DNA of 64,000 nucleotides from Hydrogenophaga sp. (GCF_025699295.1 NZ_JAILWB010000009.1:1-64000); one strand, 5' to 3'. Positions 48,206 through 56,456 are shown, numbered from the stretch's first letter. Made by a program: numbers and translations. Notes: generated from the letters alone by a model not told the origin.

Positions 48206-48451
48206 TCAGTGCCGCTTCTGCTTCTTGTCCGGGCTGCTGTCGAACCAGTCGTCGCCGACGCGGCGCTCCCATTCGGCCACCTGGCGTTCGGCTTCGTCCT
48301 TGGCACAGCCGTAGCGTTCCTGGATCTTGCCGGCGAGCTGTTCGCGCCGGCCGGCCACGACGTCGAGGTCGTCGTCCGTGAGCTTGCCCCACTGTTCGAT
48401 CATCTTGCCCTTGGCTTGCTTCCAGTTGCCTTCAATGCGATCCCAGTTCAT
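48206..48451 (-). CDS. CsbD-family stress protein
   Basis: 81 residues from the ATG at 48451, which has a strong ribosome site (GAAGGAG, six bases before it). The CsbD signature is clear: MNWDRIEGNWKQAKGKMIEQWGKLTDDDL and GRREQLAGKIQERYG. CsbD-like proteins (for example E. coli YjbJ) are small, hydrophilic and strongly induced by osmotic or general stress; the biochemical role is unknown. The promoter region shared with the divergent NarL-type regulator contains three TGTAGGA elements. Confidence 0.93.
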   Translation of the reverse strand: MNWDRIEGNWKQAKGKMIEQWGKLTDDDLDVVAGRREQLAGKIQERYGCAKDEAERQVAEWERRVGDDWFDSSPDKKQKRH

Positions 48452-48536
48452 GTGTGACTCCTTCAATGGTGGTTGCGGAACCGGCCGGGAAGCCGGTGGC
48501 GGCCTGGACGCGGTGGGCGTCGTGCCGTGAAGTCAC

Positions 48537-48622
48537 TGTAGGAAACGCGGGCCGCATGCGATGTCGGGCGTGCCGCCATGCGCTTGTAGGACATCGCCGA
48601 TGCGCGTGGCGGTCTTGTAGGA
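48537..48622. promoter_or_regulatory. Three TGTAGGA elements between csbD and the NarL-type regulator
   Basis: TGTAGGA occurs at 48537-48543, 48585-48591 and 48616-48622, all in the same orientation. The first is within TCACTGTAGG, repeated in reverse at 49430-49439; the second within TGTAGGACAT, repeated in reverse in the 47196 dyad. A TTAAAT (about 48654) downstream could be the -10 box of the regulator gene. The spacing suits an activator. Confidence 0.5.
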
Positions 48623-48696
48623 GCTGTCTGACGGTCAGCCCGAGCCGGGCCTGTTAAATTGCAGCCGCACCATCCCATGCGCATCTCAAGGACACC

Positions 48697-49329
48697 ATGA
48701 TCAAGGTAGGCATCGTCGACGACCACGCCATCGTGCGATCCGGCTTGCGCCAGTTCCTCGGCGAACATGTCGACCTGAAGGTGACCGGCGAGGCCAACAA
48801 CGGGCGCGAGGCACTCGAACTGGCGCGCGGCGGCGAGGTCGACGTGCTGCTGATGGACATCTCGATGCCTGACCACGGCGGCGTGGATGCGCTGCAGGCG
48901 ATCAAGGCGCGCTTCCCCGATCTGCCGGTGCTCATCCTCAGCGGTTTTCCGGAAGCGCAGTACGCCACCATCCTGCTGCGCAACGGCGCCAGTGGTTACC
49001 TCAACAAGGAGTGCGCGCCGGAGGAAATCGTCACCGCCATCCGCACCGTGGCGCGCGGGCGGCGCTACATCAGCCCGGCGGTGGCCGAGCTGCTGGCCGA
49101 CAACGCGGTGGGTGACGCCGAACGCGCACCGCACGAGCTGCTGTCCGAGCGCGAGCTGCAGGTATTCCTGCGCCTGGCCCAGGGTGAGACCATCGGGCAC
49201 ATGGCCGAGGCCATGTTCCTGAGCGTCAAGACCGTGAGCACCTACCGCACGCGCGTGCTCGAGAAACTCAAGCTCACCAGCAACAGCGAGCTCACCTACT
49301 ACGCGCTGAAGAACGGCCTCATCCAGTGA
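48697..49329 (+). CDS. NarL/FixJ-family response regulator
   Basis: 210 residues. The receiver domain has Asp8-Asp9, phosphoacceptor Asp54 (LLMDISMPDHGG) and Lys in YLNKECAPEE. The LuxR-type helix-turn-helix at about 148-205 reads LSERELQVFLRLAQGETIGHMAEAMFLSVKTVSTYRTRVLEKL. It is probably the output regulator for one or both CHASE3 kinases at 43920-46675, whose dimerisation helix type is matched to this regulator class, and is a fair candidate to bind the TGTAGGA elements. It is divergent from the csbD gene. Confidence 0.93.
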   Translation: MIKVGIVDDHAIVRSGLRQFLGEHVDLKVTGEANNGREALELARGGEVDVLLMDISMPDHGGVDALQAIKARFPDLPVLILSGFPEAQYATILLRNGASGYLNKECAPEEIVTAIRTVARGRRYISPAVAELLADNAVGDAERAPHELLSERELQVFLRLAQGETIGHMAEAMFLSVKTVSTYRTRVLEKLKLTSNSELTYYALKNGLIQ

Positions 49330-49429
49330 GGCTCCCAGCGGCGCGGCGCCCCCGGTGCTGGCGCCGGGTTGTCGGCTTTTTCCTACGCACGCGCGGGGCG
49401 TGGGCTTGCAGCGTTGTTGAACGGGCCTC

Positions 49430-49439
49430 CCTACAGTGA
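49430..49439. promoter_or_regulatory. TGTAGG element upstream of the DUF1328 gene
   Basis: CCTACAGTGA, the exact reverse complement of TCACTGTAGG at 48533-48542, lies 71 bp before the DUF1328 start. A related TCCTACG is at 49381-49387. Confidence 0.45.
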
Positions 49440-49444
49440 AGTCA

Positions 49445-49465
49445 TCACAACGGCGGTCGTTGTGA
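49445..49465. promoter_or_regulatory. Perfect 8-bp dyad upstream of the DUF1328 gene
   Basis: TCACAACG (49445-49452) and CGTTGTGA (49458-49465) around a 5-bp spacer, 45 bp before the start codon and 6 bp after the TGTAGG element. It could be an operator or a 5' untranslated hairpin. Confidence 0.45.
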
Positions 49466-49509
49466 ACTCACCAGCGGGTCGGATCACCGACCTCTTACAG
49501 GAGCCCACC

Positions 49510-49674
49510 ATGTTGCACTACGCTGTGGTTTTTTTCGTCATTGCACTGATCGCTGCCGTCCTGGGTTTCGGCGGCATCGCTGCCAGCGCGGCCGGCATCG
49601 CCCAGGTGCTGTTCGTGATTTTCCTGGTACTGGCACTCGTCTCGGTCGTCTTCGGCCTGATCCGCAAGCGCTGA
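49510..49674 (+). CDS. DUF1328 (YtjA-like) small membrane protein
   Basis: 54 residues with an AGGAG ribosome site. It has two closely spaced hydrophobic helices ([20 protein letters not shown] and [22 protein letters not shown]) and a Lys/Arg end, matching the YtjA/DUF1328 family of stress-induced inner-membrane peptides. The function is unknown. It shares the CsbD gene's TGTAGG-type promoter element and is followed after 10 bp by the degenerate receiver gene. Confidence 0.92.
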   Translation: MLHYAVVFFVIALIAAVLGFGGIAASAAGIAQVLFVIFLVLALVSVVFGLIRKR

Positions 49675-49684
49675 GGTCGCAGCG

Positions 49685-50053
49685 GTGCATGAGTCGATCG
49701 TGCTGCTGGTGGCCCGCAGCGGGCCACGGCGCGACGCCTTGCGCCGCTGCGTGCGGGAGTGCGCCCCGGACTGCCGCATCGAGCAGGCCGAAACCTACCT
49801 GGAGGCCATGGCGCAGGCCACGCACATGCCCGTGCACCTGCTCATCCTCGATCTTGAGCTGAACAGCGTGCTGGTGCCTGCCTTCGAACGCTTTCTTGCC
49901 CAAGCCGCGCCCCAGGCCCGCCTGCACGTGTTCGACGACTCGAACGACATGCTCGAACCCACCGAGCCGACGGAAGTGGATCACGCCGACGCGCCGGCGA
50001 TGGAGCAGCTCGCGGCCATGCTGCGCAGCCACACCCGGGACGGGTCGTCATAA
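49685..50053 (+). CDS. Degenerate receiver-like protein
   Basis: 122 residues from a GTG at 49685 that is only 10 bp after the DUF1328 stop. The beginning (VHESIVLLVARSGPRRDALRRCV) and the core LLILDLELN (Asp56) look like a receiver domain, but the acidic pair after the first strand is missing (VARSG in place of V-D-D), and no clear Thr/Lys end is seen. It may therefore work without phosphorylation or by partner binding. It lies immediately before the AT-rich promoter of the NAGGN operon. Confidence 0.65.
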   Translation: MHESIVLLVARSGPRRDALRRCVRECAPDCRIEQAETYLEAMAQATHMPVHLLILDLELNSVLVPAFERFLAQAAPQARLHVFDDSNDMLEPTEPTEVDHADAPAMEQLAAMLRSHTRDGSS

Positions 50054-50075
50054 TATGAAATTCGATGGGATTTCA

Positions 50076-50103
50076 TTGACATTCATATCAATTCGAATAT
50101 AAT
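50076..50103 (+). promoter_or_regulatory. Near-consensus sigma-70 promoter of the NAGGN operon
   Basis: TTGACA (50076-50081) and TATAAT (50098-50103) with a 16-bp spacer, both hexamers perfect, inside an AT-rich island in otherwise GC-rich DNA. Transcription should begin near 50110. AATTCGA occurs twice in the island (just upstream of the -35 box and inside the spacer), a possible regulator site. Confidence 0.85.
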
Positions 50104-50109
50104 AGCCGG

Positions 50110-50356
50110 CTCACTTCATCTTCAACCCCGTGTGCACCTCGTGCCCCGGAGTCAGGGAAGTCCCGGCGCAGTCCGGGTGTCTGCGGACAGCTTTCTGTTG
50201 GTGCCCCTTCTGTGGCGCCTGCTCCACCGGTCGCCGTGCGCCAGCCGATCCCGTACCCCATTCCCCCATTCACAGACCCGCCCGGCAGCGACCGGGCACT
50301 CCTTTTTGTCTGAGGCGTTGCGGTGATCGGCTTTCCTGTCAGGAGGGCAGACCCGC
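50110..50356 (+). ncRNA. Long structured leader of the NAGGN operon (candidate riboregulator)
   Basis: About 247 nt lie between the predicted transcription start and the first codon at 50357. It contains several potential GC hairpins (for example CCCGG-CGCAGT-CCGGG near 50160) and, at 50280-50297, GCCCGG-CAGCGA-CCGGGC followed after five bases by TTTTT (50303-50307), an imperfect terminator. No conserved coding frame was seen. I could not match it to a known riboswitch. The ribosome site AGGAGGG precedes the ATG. The 50054-50356 gap otherwise holds only the promoter. Confidence 0.4.
50280..50307 (+). terminator. Terminator-like hairpin inside the NAGGN leader
   Basis: Six-base GC stem (GCCCGG/CCGGGC), 6-nt loop, then TTTTT starting five bases after the stem. 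It could end a short leader RNA of about 200 nt or serve as an attenuator. The gap before the T-run makes it weaker than a standard terminator. Confidence 0.4.
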
Positions 50357-52129
50357 ATGTGTGGAATCGCAGGAGAAATCCGGTTTGACGGCGCAGCCGT
50401 CGACGTCGAGGCGCTGGCGCGCATGATCCAGCAGCAGCGCCCGCGCGGCCCCGATGGGCAGGGTCTGCAGGTGAGCGACCGCTTCGGCTTCGGCCACCGC
50501 CGACTGAAGATCATGGACCTGTCAGACGCGGCGCAGCAGCCCATGTTCGACCCCACCCTGGGCGCCGGCATCGTGTTCAACGGAGCGGTCTACAACCACG
50601 CCGAGCTGCGCAAGGAGCTCGAGGCCAAGGGCTACCACTTCCATTCCACCGGCGACACCGAGGTGCTGCTCAAGGCCTGGCACGCCTGGGGGCCGGACTT
50701 CGTGAAGCGGCTCAACGGCATGTTTGCATTTGCCATCTGGGAGCGTGACAGTGGTCGCGTGCTGCTCGGGCGCGACCGCCTGGGCATCAAGCCGCTGTAC
50801 CTCGCACCCATCGCGGGCGGCCTGCGTTTCGCTTCCACGCTGCCCGCGCTGCTTGCGGCCGGTGGCGTCGACACCGCGATCGACCCGGTAGGCCTGCACC
50901 ACTATCTCTCGCTGCACGCGATCGTGCCGCCACCCCACACCCTCCTGCGCGGTGTGCGCAAGCTCGCGCCCGGCACCTTGATGCAGATCGAGGCCGACGG
51001 CGCGACCACCGAACACGGCTTCTGGTCGCTGAGCTACGAACGCGACGCTGCGGATGAGGCGCGCTCGTTCGACGACTGGCGCGAAATCCTGCTTGACGGC
51101 CTGCGCGCGGCCGTCAAGCGCCGCCTGGTGGCCGACGTGCCGGTGGGCGCGCTGCTCTCGGGCGGCGTGGACTCCAGCCTCATCGTCGGCCTCATGGTCG
51201 AGGCCGGCGTGCGCGACCTGCGAACCTACAACGTGGGCTTCGAGGACGTGGGCGGCGAGAAGGGCAACGAGTTCGAGTACGCCGACATCGTCGCGCAGCG
51301 CTTCGGCACCACGCACGAGCGCATCTTCGTGCCCGAGGCCGAGCTGCTGAACCGCCTGCCCGAGGCCATCGCCGCCATGAGCGAACCCATGGTCAGCCAC
51401 GACTGCATCGGCTTCTACCTGCTGTCCGAGGCGGTGTCGCGCCACAGCAAGGTGGTGCAGAGTGGGCAGGGCGCCGACGAGGTGTTCGGCGGCTACCACT
51501 GGTACCCCAGGCTGCAGGGCAGCACGGACCCGGTGGCCGATTACCTGGCCGCCTTCCGCGACCGCGACCACACCGAAATGGGCGAGCTGCTGCAGGCACC
51601 CTGGCTCGGCAGGGACCACACCGCGGACTACGTGGCGCAGCGCCTCACCGCGCCCGGCGCGAGCGACCCGGTGGACCAGGCGCTGCGGCTGGACACCACC
51701 GTCATGCTGGTGGACGACCCGGTCAAGCGCGTGGACAACATGACCATGGCCTTCGGCCTGGAGGCGCGCGTGCCCTTCCTGGACCACGAGCTGGTCGAAC
51801 TGGCCGCGCGCATTCCCGCGCGCCACAAGCTCGCGGGCGGCGGCAAGGGCATCCTGAAGGAGGCCGCGCGCCGCGTGATCCCGTCCGAGGTGATCGATCG
51901 GCCCAAGGGCTACTTCCCCGTGCCCGCGCTCAAGCATCTCAAGGGCGCGGTGCTGGAGAACGTGCGCGACGCGCTCCACAGCCGCGCCGCGCGCGAACGC
52001 GGTCTGTTCCAGCCGGCCTACGTGCAGCGCCTGCTGGACGACCCGTCGGCGCACATCACGCCGCTGCGCGGCTCCAAGCTCTGGCAGCTCGGCCTGCTGG
52101 AGATCTGGCTGCAAACCCACCTGCATTGA
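50357..52129 (+). CDS. asnO: N-acetylglutaminylglutamine amidotransferase (asparagine synthase family)
   Basis: 590 residues. It starts MCGIAGEIRF, with the catalytic Cys2 of class II glutamine amidotransferases after Met removal, and RGPDGQGL and FNGAVYNHAEL. The synthetase half has the ATP pyrophosphatase loop GALLSGGVDSSL and the family NEFEYADIVA and DNMTMAFGLEARVPFLDHELVE. In Pseudomonas and Sinorhizobium the orthologue amidates N-acetylglutaminylglutamine to make the osmoprotectant NAGGN. The next two genes are the other members of that locus, which supports this rather than ordinary asparagine synthesis. Confidence 0.93.
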   Translation: MCGIAGEIRFDGAAVDVEALARMIQQQRPRGPDGQGLQVSDRFGFGHRRLKIMDLSDAAQQPMFDPTLGAGIVFNGAVYNHAELRKELEAKGYHFHSTGDTEVLLKAWHAWGPDFVKRLNGMFAFAIWERDSGRVLLGRDRLGIKPLYLAPIAGGLRFASTLPALLAAGGVDTAIDPVGLHHYLSLHAIVPPPHTLLRGVRKLAPGTLMQIEADGATTEHGFWSLSYERDAADEARSFDDWREILLDGLRAAVKRRLVADVPVGALLSGGVDSSLIVGLMVEAGVRDLRTYNVGFEDVGGEKGNEFEYADIVAQRFGTTHERIFVPEAELLNRLPEAIAAMSEPMVSHDCIGFYLLSEAVSRHSKVVQSGQGADEVFGGYHWYPRLQGSTDPVADYLAAFRDRDHTEMGELLQAPWLGRDHTADYVAQRLTAPGASDPVDQALRLDTTVMLVDDPVKRVDNMTMAFGLEARVPFLDHELVELAARIPARHKLAGGGKGILKEAARRVIPSEVIDRPKGYFPVPALKHLKGAVLENVRDALHSRAARERGLFQPAYVQRLLDDPSAHITPLRGSKLWQLGLLEIWLQTHLH

Positions 52130-52141
52130 AGGAGAGCAACG

Positions 52142-53893
52142 ATGCAACGCAAACACGCACAGCAAGCGCAAAGGGCCCTGCGGCTGGGCCGCGAAGCCAT
52201 GCCGCAGGCCGAGCATCCGCGCGGCCACACCTTGCCGCGCGGTAACGTCATCGCCACCTGCGGCTGGGGCCGGCTGGTGGCCGGCCACACCTTTGCCGAT
52301 CCGGCCGACATCGCCGCCGCCCTGCTGGAGGAACAGCCCGGTCAGCGCGACATCGCCTTCTATGTGGACAAGCCGCACGTGGTGGTGTCGCACGCGCCGC
52401 AGCAGCTCTTCGTCGACCCGTCGGAGACGTTCCGGCTCGCGCTCAACAACTACACGCCCGCTCGCGCGGCGCGGCGCGGCTTCACGGTGCGGCGTCTGCG
52501 CTCGCGCGCCGACGTGGCCGCCGTCAACGCCATCTACCGCGCGCGCCGCATGGTGCCGGTGGACCCGGCCCTGGTCTGGGGCCAGCGCGCCGAGCGCCAG
52601 GTGGTCTATGCCCTGGCCGAAGACCGCGACACGGGCGAGGTGCTTGGCGTGGCCATGGGGCTGGACCATGCCGAGGCGTTTGCCGACCCCGAACCCGGAT
52701 CGAGCCTGTGGGCGCTGGCGGTATCGCCACAGGCCAGCCACCCGGGCATCGGCGAAGCCCTCACGCGCTACCTGGCCGAACACTTCCAGGCACGCGGCCG
52801 TGCGTTCATGGACGTGTCCGTGCTGCACGACAACGCCTCGGCCATCGCGCTGTACCAGAAGCTCGGCTTCCAGCACATCCCGGTGTTCGCGGTGAAGCGG
52901 CGCAACGCGATCAACGAGCCGCTGTTCACCGGTGGGGCAGGCAGTGGCGACGGCCTCAACCCCTACGCCCGCATCATCGTGGACGAGGCGCGCCGCCGGG
53001 GCATCCGTGTGGAGGTGATCGACGCGGAAAACGGCTACTTCAAGCTCAGCCTCGGCGGGCGCAGCGTGGTCTGCCGCGAATCGCTTTCGGAACTCACCAG
53101 CGCGGTGGCCATGAGCCGCTGCGCGGACAAGCGCGTCACCGTGCGCCTGCTGGCGCAGGCGGGGCTGCAGGTGCCGCGGCAGACCCTGGCCGGTGATGCC
53201 GAACACAACGCCGCCTTCCTGCGCGAGCAGGGCGCCATCGTGGTCAAGCCGGTCGACGGTGAACAGGGCAAGGGCATCGCGGTCAACCTCACCTCCACAG
53301 ACGACATGGAGGCCGCGATCGAGAACGCCAGCCACTTCGGCGAGCGTGTGCTGCTGGAGCAGTACTGCGAAGGGCAGGATTTGCGCATCGTGGTCATCAA
53401 CCACCAGGTCGTGGCCGCCGCCATCCGCAAGCCCGCCACCGTGGTGGGCGATGGCCAGTCCAGCATCGCGCAGCTGATCGACAAGCAGAGCCGGCGCCGC
53501 GCGGCCGCCACGGGGGGCGAGTCGCGCATCCCGGTCGATGGCGAGACGCGCCGCTGCATCGGCCTGCAGGGCCATGCACTGGACGACGTGTTGCCCTTCG
53601 GCCAGTCGCTGGCCGTGCGCAAGACCGCCAACCTGCACACGGGCGGCACCATCCACGATGTCACCGATCAGTTGCACCCCGCACTGAAGAACGCTGCCGA
53701 ACACGCCAGCCGCGTGCTCGACGTGCCCGTGACCGGGCTCGACTTCCTGGTGCCCGCGGTCGACGGGCCCGAGCACGTGATCATCGAAGCCAACGAACGG
53801 CCCGGCCTGGCCAACCACGAACCCCAGCCCACGGCACAGCGCTTCGTCGACCTGCTGTTCCCCGGCTCAACGCTTGAAGAGACCCACACATGA
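52142..53893 (+). CDS. ngg: N-acetylglutaminylglutamine synthetase
   Basis: 583 residues in two domains. The N-terminal GNAT acetyltransferase (about 115-260) has WALAVSPQASHPGIGEALTRYL and ALYQKLGFQHIPV. The C-terminal ATP-grasp ligase (about 270-580) has GAIVVKPVDGEQGKGIAVNLT, LLEQYCEGQDLRIVVINHQVVAA and VIEANERPGL. It makes the N-acetylglutaminylglutamine dipeptide used by the upstream amidotransferase. Start 12 bp after asnO, with GGAG before it. The stop overlaps the next gene by four bases. Confidence 0.93.
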   Translation: MQRKHAQQAQRALRLGREAMPQAEHPRGHTLPRGNVIATCGWGRLVAGHTFADPADIAAALLEEQPGQRDIAFYVDKPHVVVSHAPQQLFVDPSETFRLALNNYTPARAARRGFTVRRLRSRADVAAVNAIYRARRMVPVDPALVWGQRAERQVVYALAEDRDTGEVLGVAMGLDHAEAFADPEPGSSLWALAVSPQASHPGIGEALTRYLAEHFQARGRAFMDVSVLHDNASAIALYQKLGFQHIPVFAVKRRNAINEPLFTGGAGSGDGLNPYARIIVDEARRRGIRVEVIDAENGYFKLSLGGRSVVCRESLSELTSAVAMSRCADKRVTVRLLAQAGLQVPRQTLAGDAEHNAAFLREQGAIVVKPVDGEQGKGIAVNLTSTDDMEAAIENASHFGERVLLEQYCEGQDLRIVVINHQVVAAAIRKPATVVGDGQSSIAQLIDKQSRRRAAATGGESRIPVDGETRRCIGLQGHALDDVLPFGQSLAVRKTANLHTGGTIHDVTDQLHPALKNAAEHASRVLDVPVTGLDFLVPAVDGPEHVIIEANERPGLANHEPQPTAQRFVDLLFPGSTLEETHT

Positions 53894-55116
53894 CCAAGAC
53901 CCCCGCCACGGCGGCCACGCCCGCCCTGCCACCGATCGACTACGCGTTTCTCGAAGAGACGATGCTGCAGCTGCTGGCCATTCCCAGCCCGGTGGGCCTG
54001 ACCGACGCCGTGGTGCGCTACACGGCGAGCCGGCTCGACACCATCGGCATTCCCTACGAGATCACGCGCCGCGGCGCCATCCGCGCCACGCTCAAGGGAC
54101 GCGAGGCGCGCCCGGCGCGCGCCATCGTCGCGCACCTGGACACGCTGGGCGCGATGGTGCGCGAGCTCAAGGACAACGGGCGCATCGGCATCGTGCCCAT
54201 CGGCAGCTGGTCCTCGCGGTTTGCCGAAGGTGGTCGCCTCACGGTGTTCACCGACACGCAGCAGCTGCGTGGCACCTGCCTGCCGCTCAAGACCTCGGGC
54301 CACGCCTACGGCGGTGAGATCGACACCCAGCCGTCCAGCTGGGACCACGTGGAGGTGCGCGTGGACCTGCCCGCGCACAGCGCGCGGGACCTGACGGACG
54401 CGGGCGTCCACGTCGGTGACTGGATCGCCTTCGATCCGCAGCCCGAGGTGCAGGTCGACGGGTACATCAACTCGCGCTACCTGGACGACAAGGCGGCGGT
54501 GGCCGTGCTGCTCGCCGCCTGCAAGGCCATCGTCGACAGCGGGCGAAAACTGCCGGTGGACGCGCACCCGCTGTTCACCATCACCGAGGAGGTGGGATCC
54601 GGTTCGTCGGCGGCGCTGCATGGCGACATCGCCGAAATGGTGAGCCTGGACATCGCGATTGCCGCGCCCGGTCAGAACACCGACGAGCGCGCTGCCACCA
54701 TCTGCATGCAGGACATGGCCGGCCCGTTCGACTACCACCTCACGCACAAGTTGATCGAACTGGCGCGCATGCATGGCATCGCGCACCGGCGCGACGTATT
54801 CCGCTTCTACCGCTCCGACTCCGCCGCCGCGGTGGAGGCCGGCAACGACATCCGCACCGCGCTGATCGGTTTCGGCGCCGACGCCTCGCACGCCCAGGAG
54901 CGCACGCACCGCGATTCGCTGCAGGCCCTGGCCGAGCTCAGCGTGGCCTACCTGCTGTCCGACCCGGTGGCCCGACGCGACCGCAAGTCCATGGGCTCGC
55001 TCGAAGGCTTCACCGAGCAGCTCAAGCCCGGGGAGATGCAGGTCTCGCCCACCGCGCTGCCCGATCCGCAGGAATTCCTTGAGGCTGACGGCACGGTGTC
55101 GTCAGAGAGCAGCTAG
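53890..55116 (+). CDS. M42-family peptidase of the NAGGN osmoprotectant locus
   Basis: 408 residues. M42/M20-type metallopeptidase features: RAIVAHLDTLGAMVRELK (metal-binding His/Asp), YINSRYLDDKAAVAVLLAACKAI (bridging Asp), and ITEEVGSGSS (catalytic Glu-Glu). This subtype is found with asnO and ngg in NAGGN gene clusters; it may hydrolyse the osmolyte or a precursor, but the reaction has not been settled. It overlaps ngg by four bases (ATGA). Its 3' end overlaps that of the MFS gene on the other strand by four bases. Confidence 0.9.
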   Translation: MTKTPATAATPALPPIDYAFLEETMLQLLAIPSPVGLTDAVVRYTASRLDTIGIPYEITRRGAIRATLKGREARPARAIVAHLDTLGAMVRELKDNGRIGIVPIGSWSSRFAEGGRLTVFTDTQQLRGTCLPLKTSGHAYGGEIDTQPSSWDHVEVRVDLPAHSARDLTDAGVHVGDWIAFDPQPEVQVDGYINSRYLDDKAAVAVLLAACKAIVDSGRKLPVDAHPLFTITEEVGSGSSAALHGDIAEMVSLDIAIAAPGQNTDERAATICMQDMAGPFDYHLTHKLIELARMHGIAHRRDVFRFYRSDSAAAVEAGNDIRTALIGFGADASHAQERTHRDSLQALAELSVAYLLSDPVARRDRKSMGSLEGFTEQLKPGEMQVSPTALPDPQEFLEADGTVSSESS

Positions 55117-56291
55117 CGCGACTCCTCGCGCCACAACGGCCACAAGGCCCACAGTCCCAGCGCCGGCCCGATGGCGAGCCAGGGCAGCAGCGCGCCCAGC
55201 GGGACATGTTCGGCCAGCGCCACGAACAGCAGGATGCTCGCGATCGAGATGCCGAAGCCGATGCTGTTGGTGAGCGTGAGCACGCTGCCCACCGCCTGCG
55301 GCGGCGCGTTGCGCGCGGTCAGCGTGGAGAACTGCGGCGAGTCGCCCGAGACGGTGATGCCCCAGAGCACCAGCCAGCCGTAGAACAGCAGGTCGCCCGC
55401 GTCGATCATCCAGAACGCGGCCAGGCAGCACAGGCCGCTGGTGGCCAGCTGCGTGCCGGCCACGCGCGCGCTGCCCCAGCGCTGGGCCACCCAGCCGCCG
55501 CCGGCGCAACCGATCACGCCCGCGCCGAGCACCGCGAACGCCGCCCACGACAGGCCGGTGCCGTGCAGGCGCGTGGCCAGCACCAGCGGCACCATCACCC
55601 ACATGGTGTAGAGCTCCCACATGTGGCCGAAATAGCCCAGCACCGAACTGCGCACGCGCGCATCGGTCCACAGCGTGGCCAGGGCGCGCCACTGAAGTAC
55701 TGAAACCCGCGCCTGCGCGTGGGGCGGGTCGGTGGTGCCGAAGAACAGCAACAGGCCCCCGGCCGCGGCCAGCGCGGCCACGCCCAGCATCAGCGTGGGC
55801 CAGGGCAGGGCGCCGCTGAGCGCGCGCAGCGCATGCGCGCTGGCCGAGCCCAGCACCAGCGCGCCAATCAGCAAGCCGAGCGCACCACCGAGGCCACGCG
55901 TGTACCACTGCGCCGCGATCTTCATGCCCACCGGGTAGATGCCCGCGAGAAAGAAGCCGGTGGCGAAACGCCAGATCAACAGGGCGCTGTAGTCGCGCAC
56001 CATCCACCATGCGCCCACGGTGCAGGCCGCGCCCGCGAGCGCACAGACCAGGAACACGCGGCGCGGCGCGAAGCGGTCGGCGATCGCCAGCAGCGCGAAC
56101 ACCAGCGTGCCCAGGATGAAGCCGAACTGCAGCGACGAGGTCAGCGTACCGACCGCGCTGGTGGGCCAGCCCAGTTCGCGCTGCAGGTCGGGCATGACGG
56201 CATTGACCGCGAACCACAGCGAGGTGCCCATGAACTGGGCCAGCACCAGCACCGGCAAGACATGGCGGGGGACTCGGTCATTGGTGGTCAT
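55113..56291 (-). CDS. MFS transporter
   Basis: 392 residues with about twelve hydrophobic helices. Recognisable MFS stretches: FMGTSLWFAVNAVMPDLQ, the helix 2-3 region TLTSSLQFGFILGTLVFALLAIADRFAPRRVFLV, and FATGFFLAGIYPVGMKIAAQWYTRGLGGALGLLIG. The substrate is unknown. It lies tail to tail with the NAGGN peptidase gene, sharing four bases. The 165-bp gap upstream, before the XRE gene end, is GC-rich with short inverted segments and no clear promoter. Confidence 0.9.
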   Translation of the reverse strand: MTTNDRVPRHVLPVLVLAQFMGTSLWFAVNAVMPDLQRELGWPTSAVGTLTSSLQFGFILGTLVFALLAIADRFAPRRVFLVCALAGAACTVGAWWMVRDYSALLIWRFATGFFLAGIYPVGMKIAAQWYTRGLGGALGLLIGALVLGSASAHALRALSGALPWPTLMLGVAALAAAGGLLLFFGTTDPPHAQARVSVLQWRALATLWTDARVRSSVLGYFGHMWELYTMWVMVPLVLATRLHGTGLSWAAFAVLGAGVIGCAGGGWVAQRWGSARVAGTQLATSGLCCLAAFWMIDAGDLLFYGWLVLWGITVSGDSPQFSTLTARNAPPQAVGSVLTLTNSIGFGISIASILLFVALAEHVPLGALLPWLAIGPALGLWALWPLWREESR

Positions 56292-56456
56292 AAAGGTCTC
56301 AGTCGGTTTTCTGCGGCGCGCGGGACCAACGGGGGCTGGGTCCCAGGCGCCTCAAGGGTCCGGCTCCGCCGGCCCGAGAGGTGGTCCCCCCTCCCCGCCG
56401 AAGGCGCCAGAGAGGGGGGAAGCCGCGTCAGCGGCGCAGGGGGGTGTTCACCCATG

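Noticed and set aside
50140..50210. Cobalamin riboswitch-like look of the NAGGN leader (CAGGGAAGTCCCGG)
   Set aside because: The defining B12-box and conserved CAACTGT core were not found, and the downstream genes have no cobalamin link.
50522..53818. Long open frame antisense to asnO and ngg (1098 codons)
   Set aside because: Composition is that of a GC shadow and the opposite strand carries well-conserved NAGGN enzymes.
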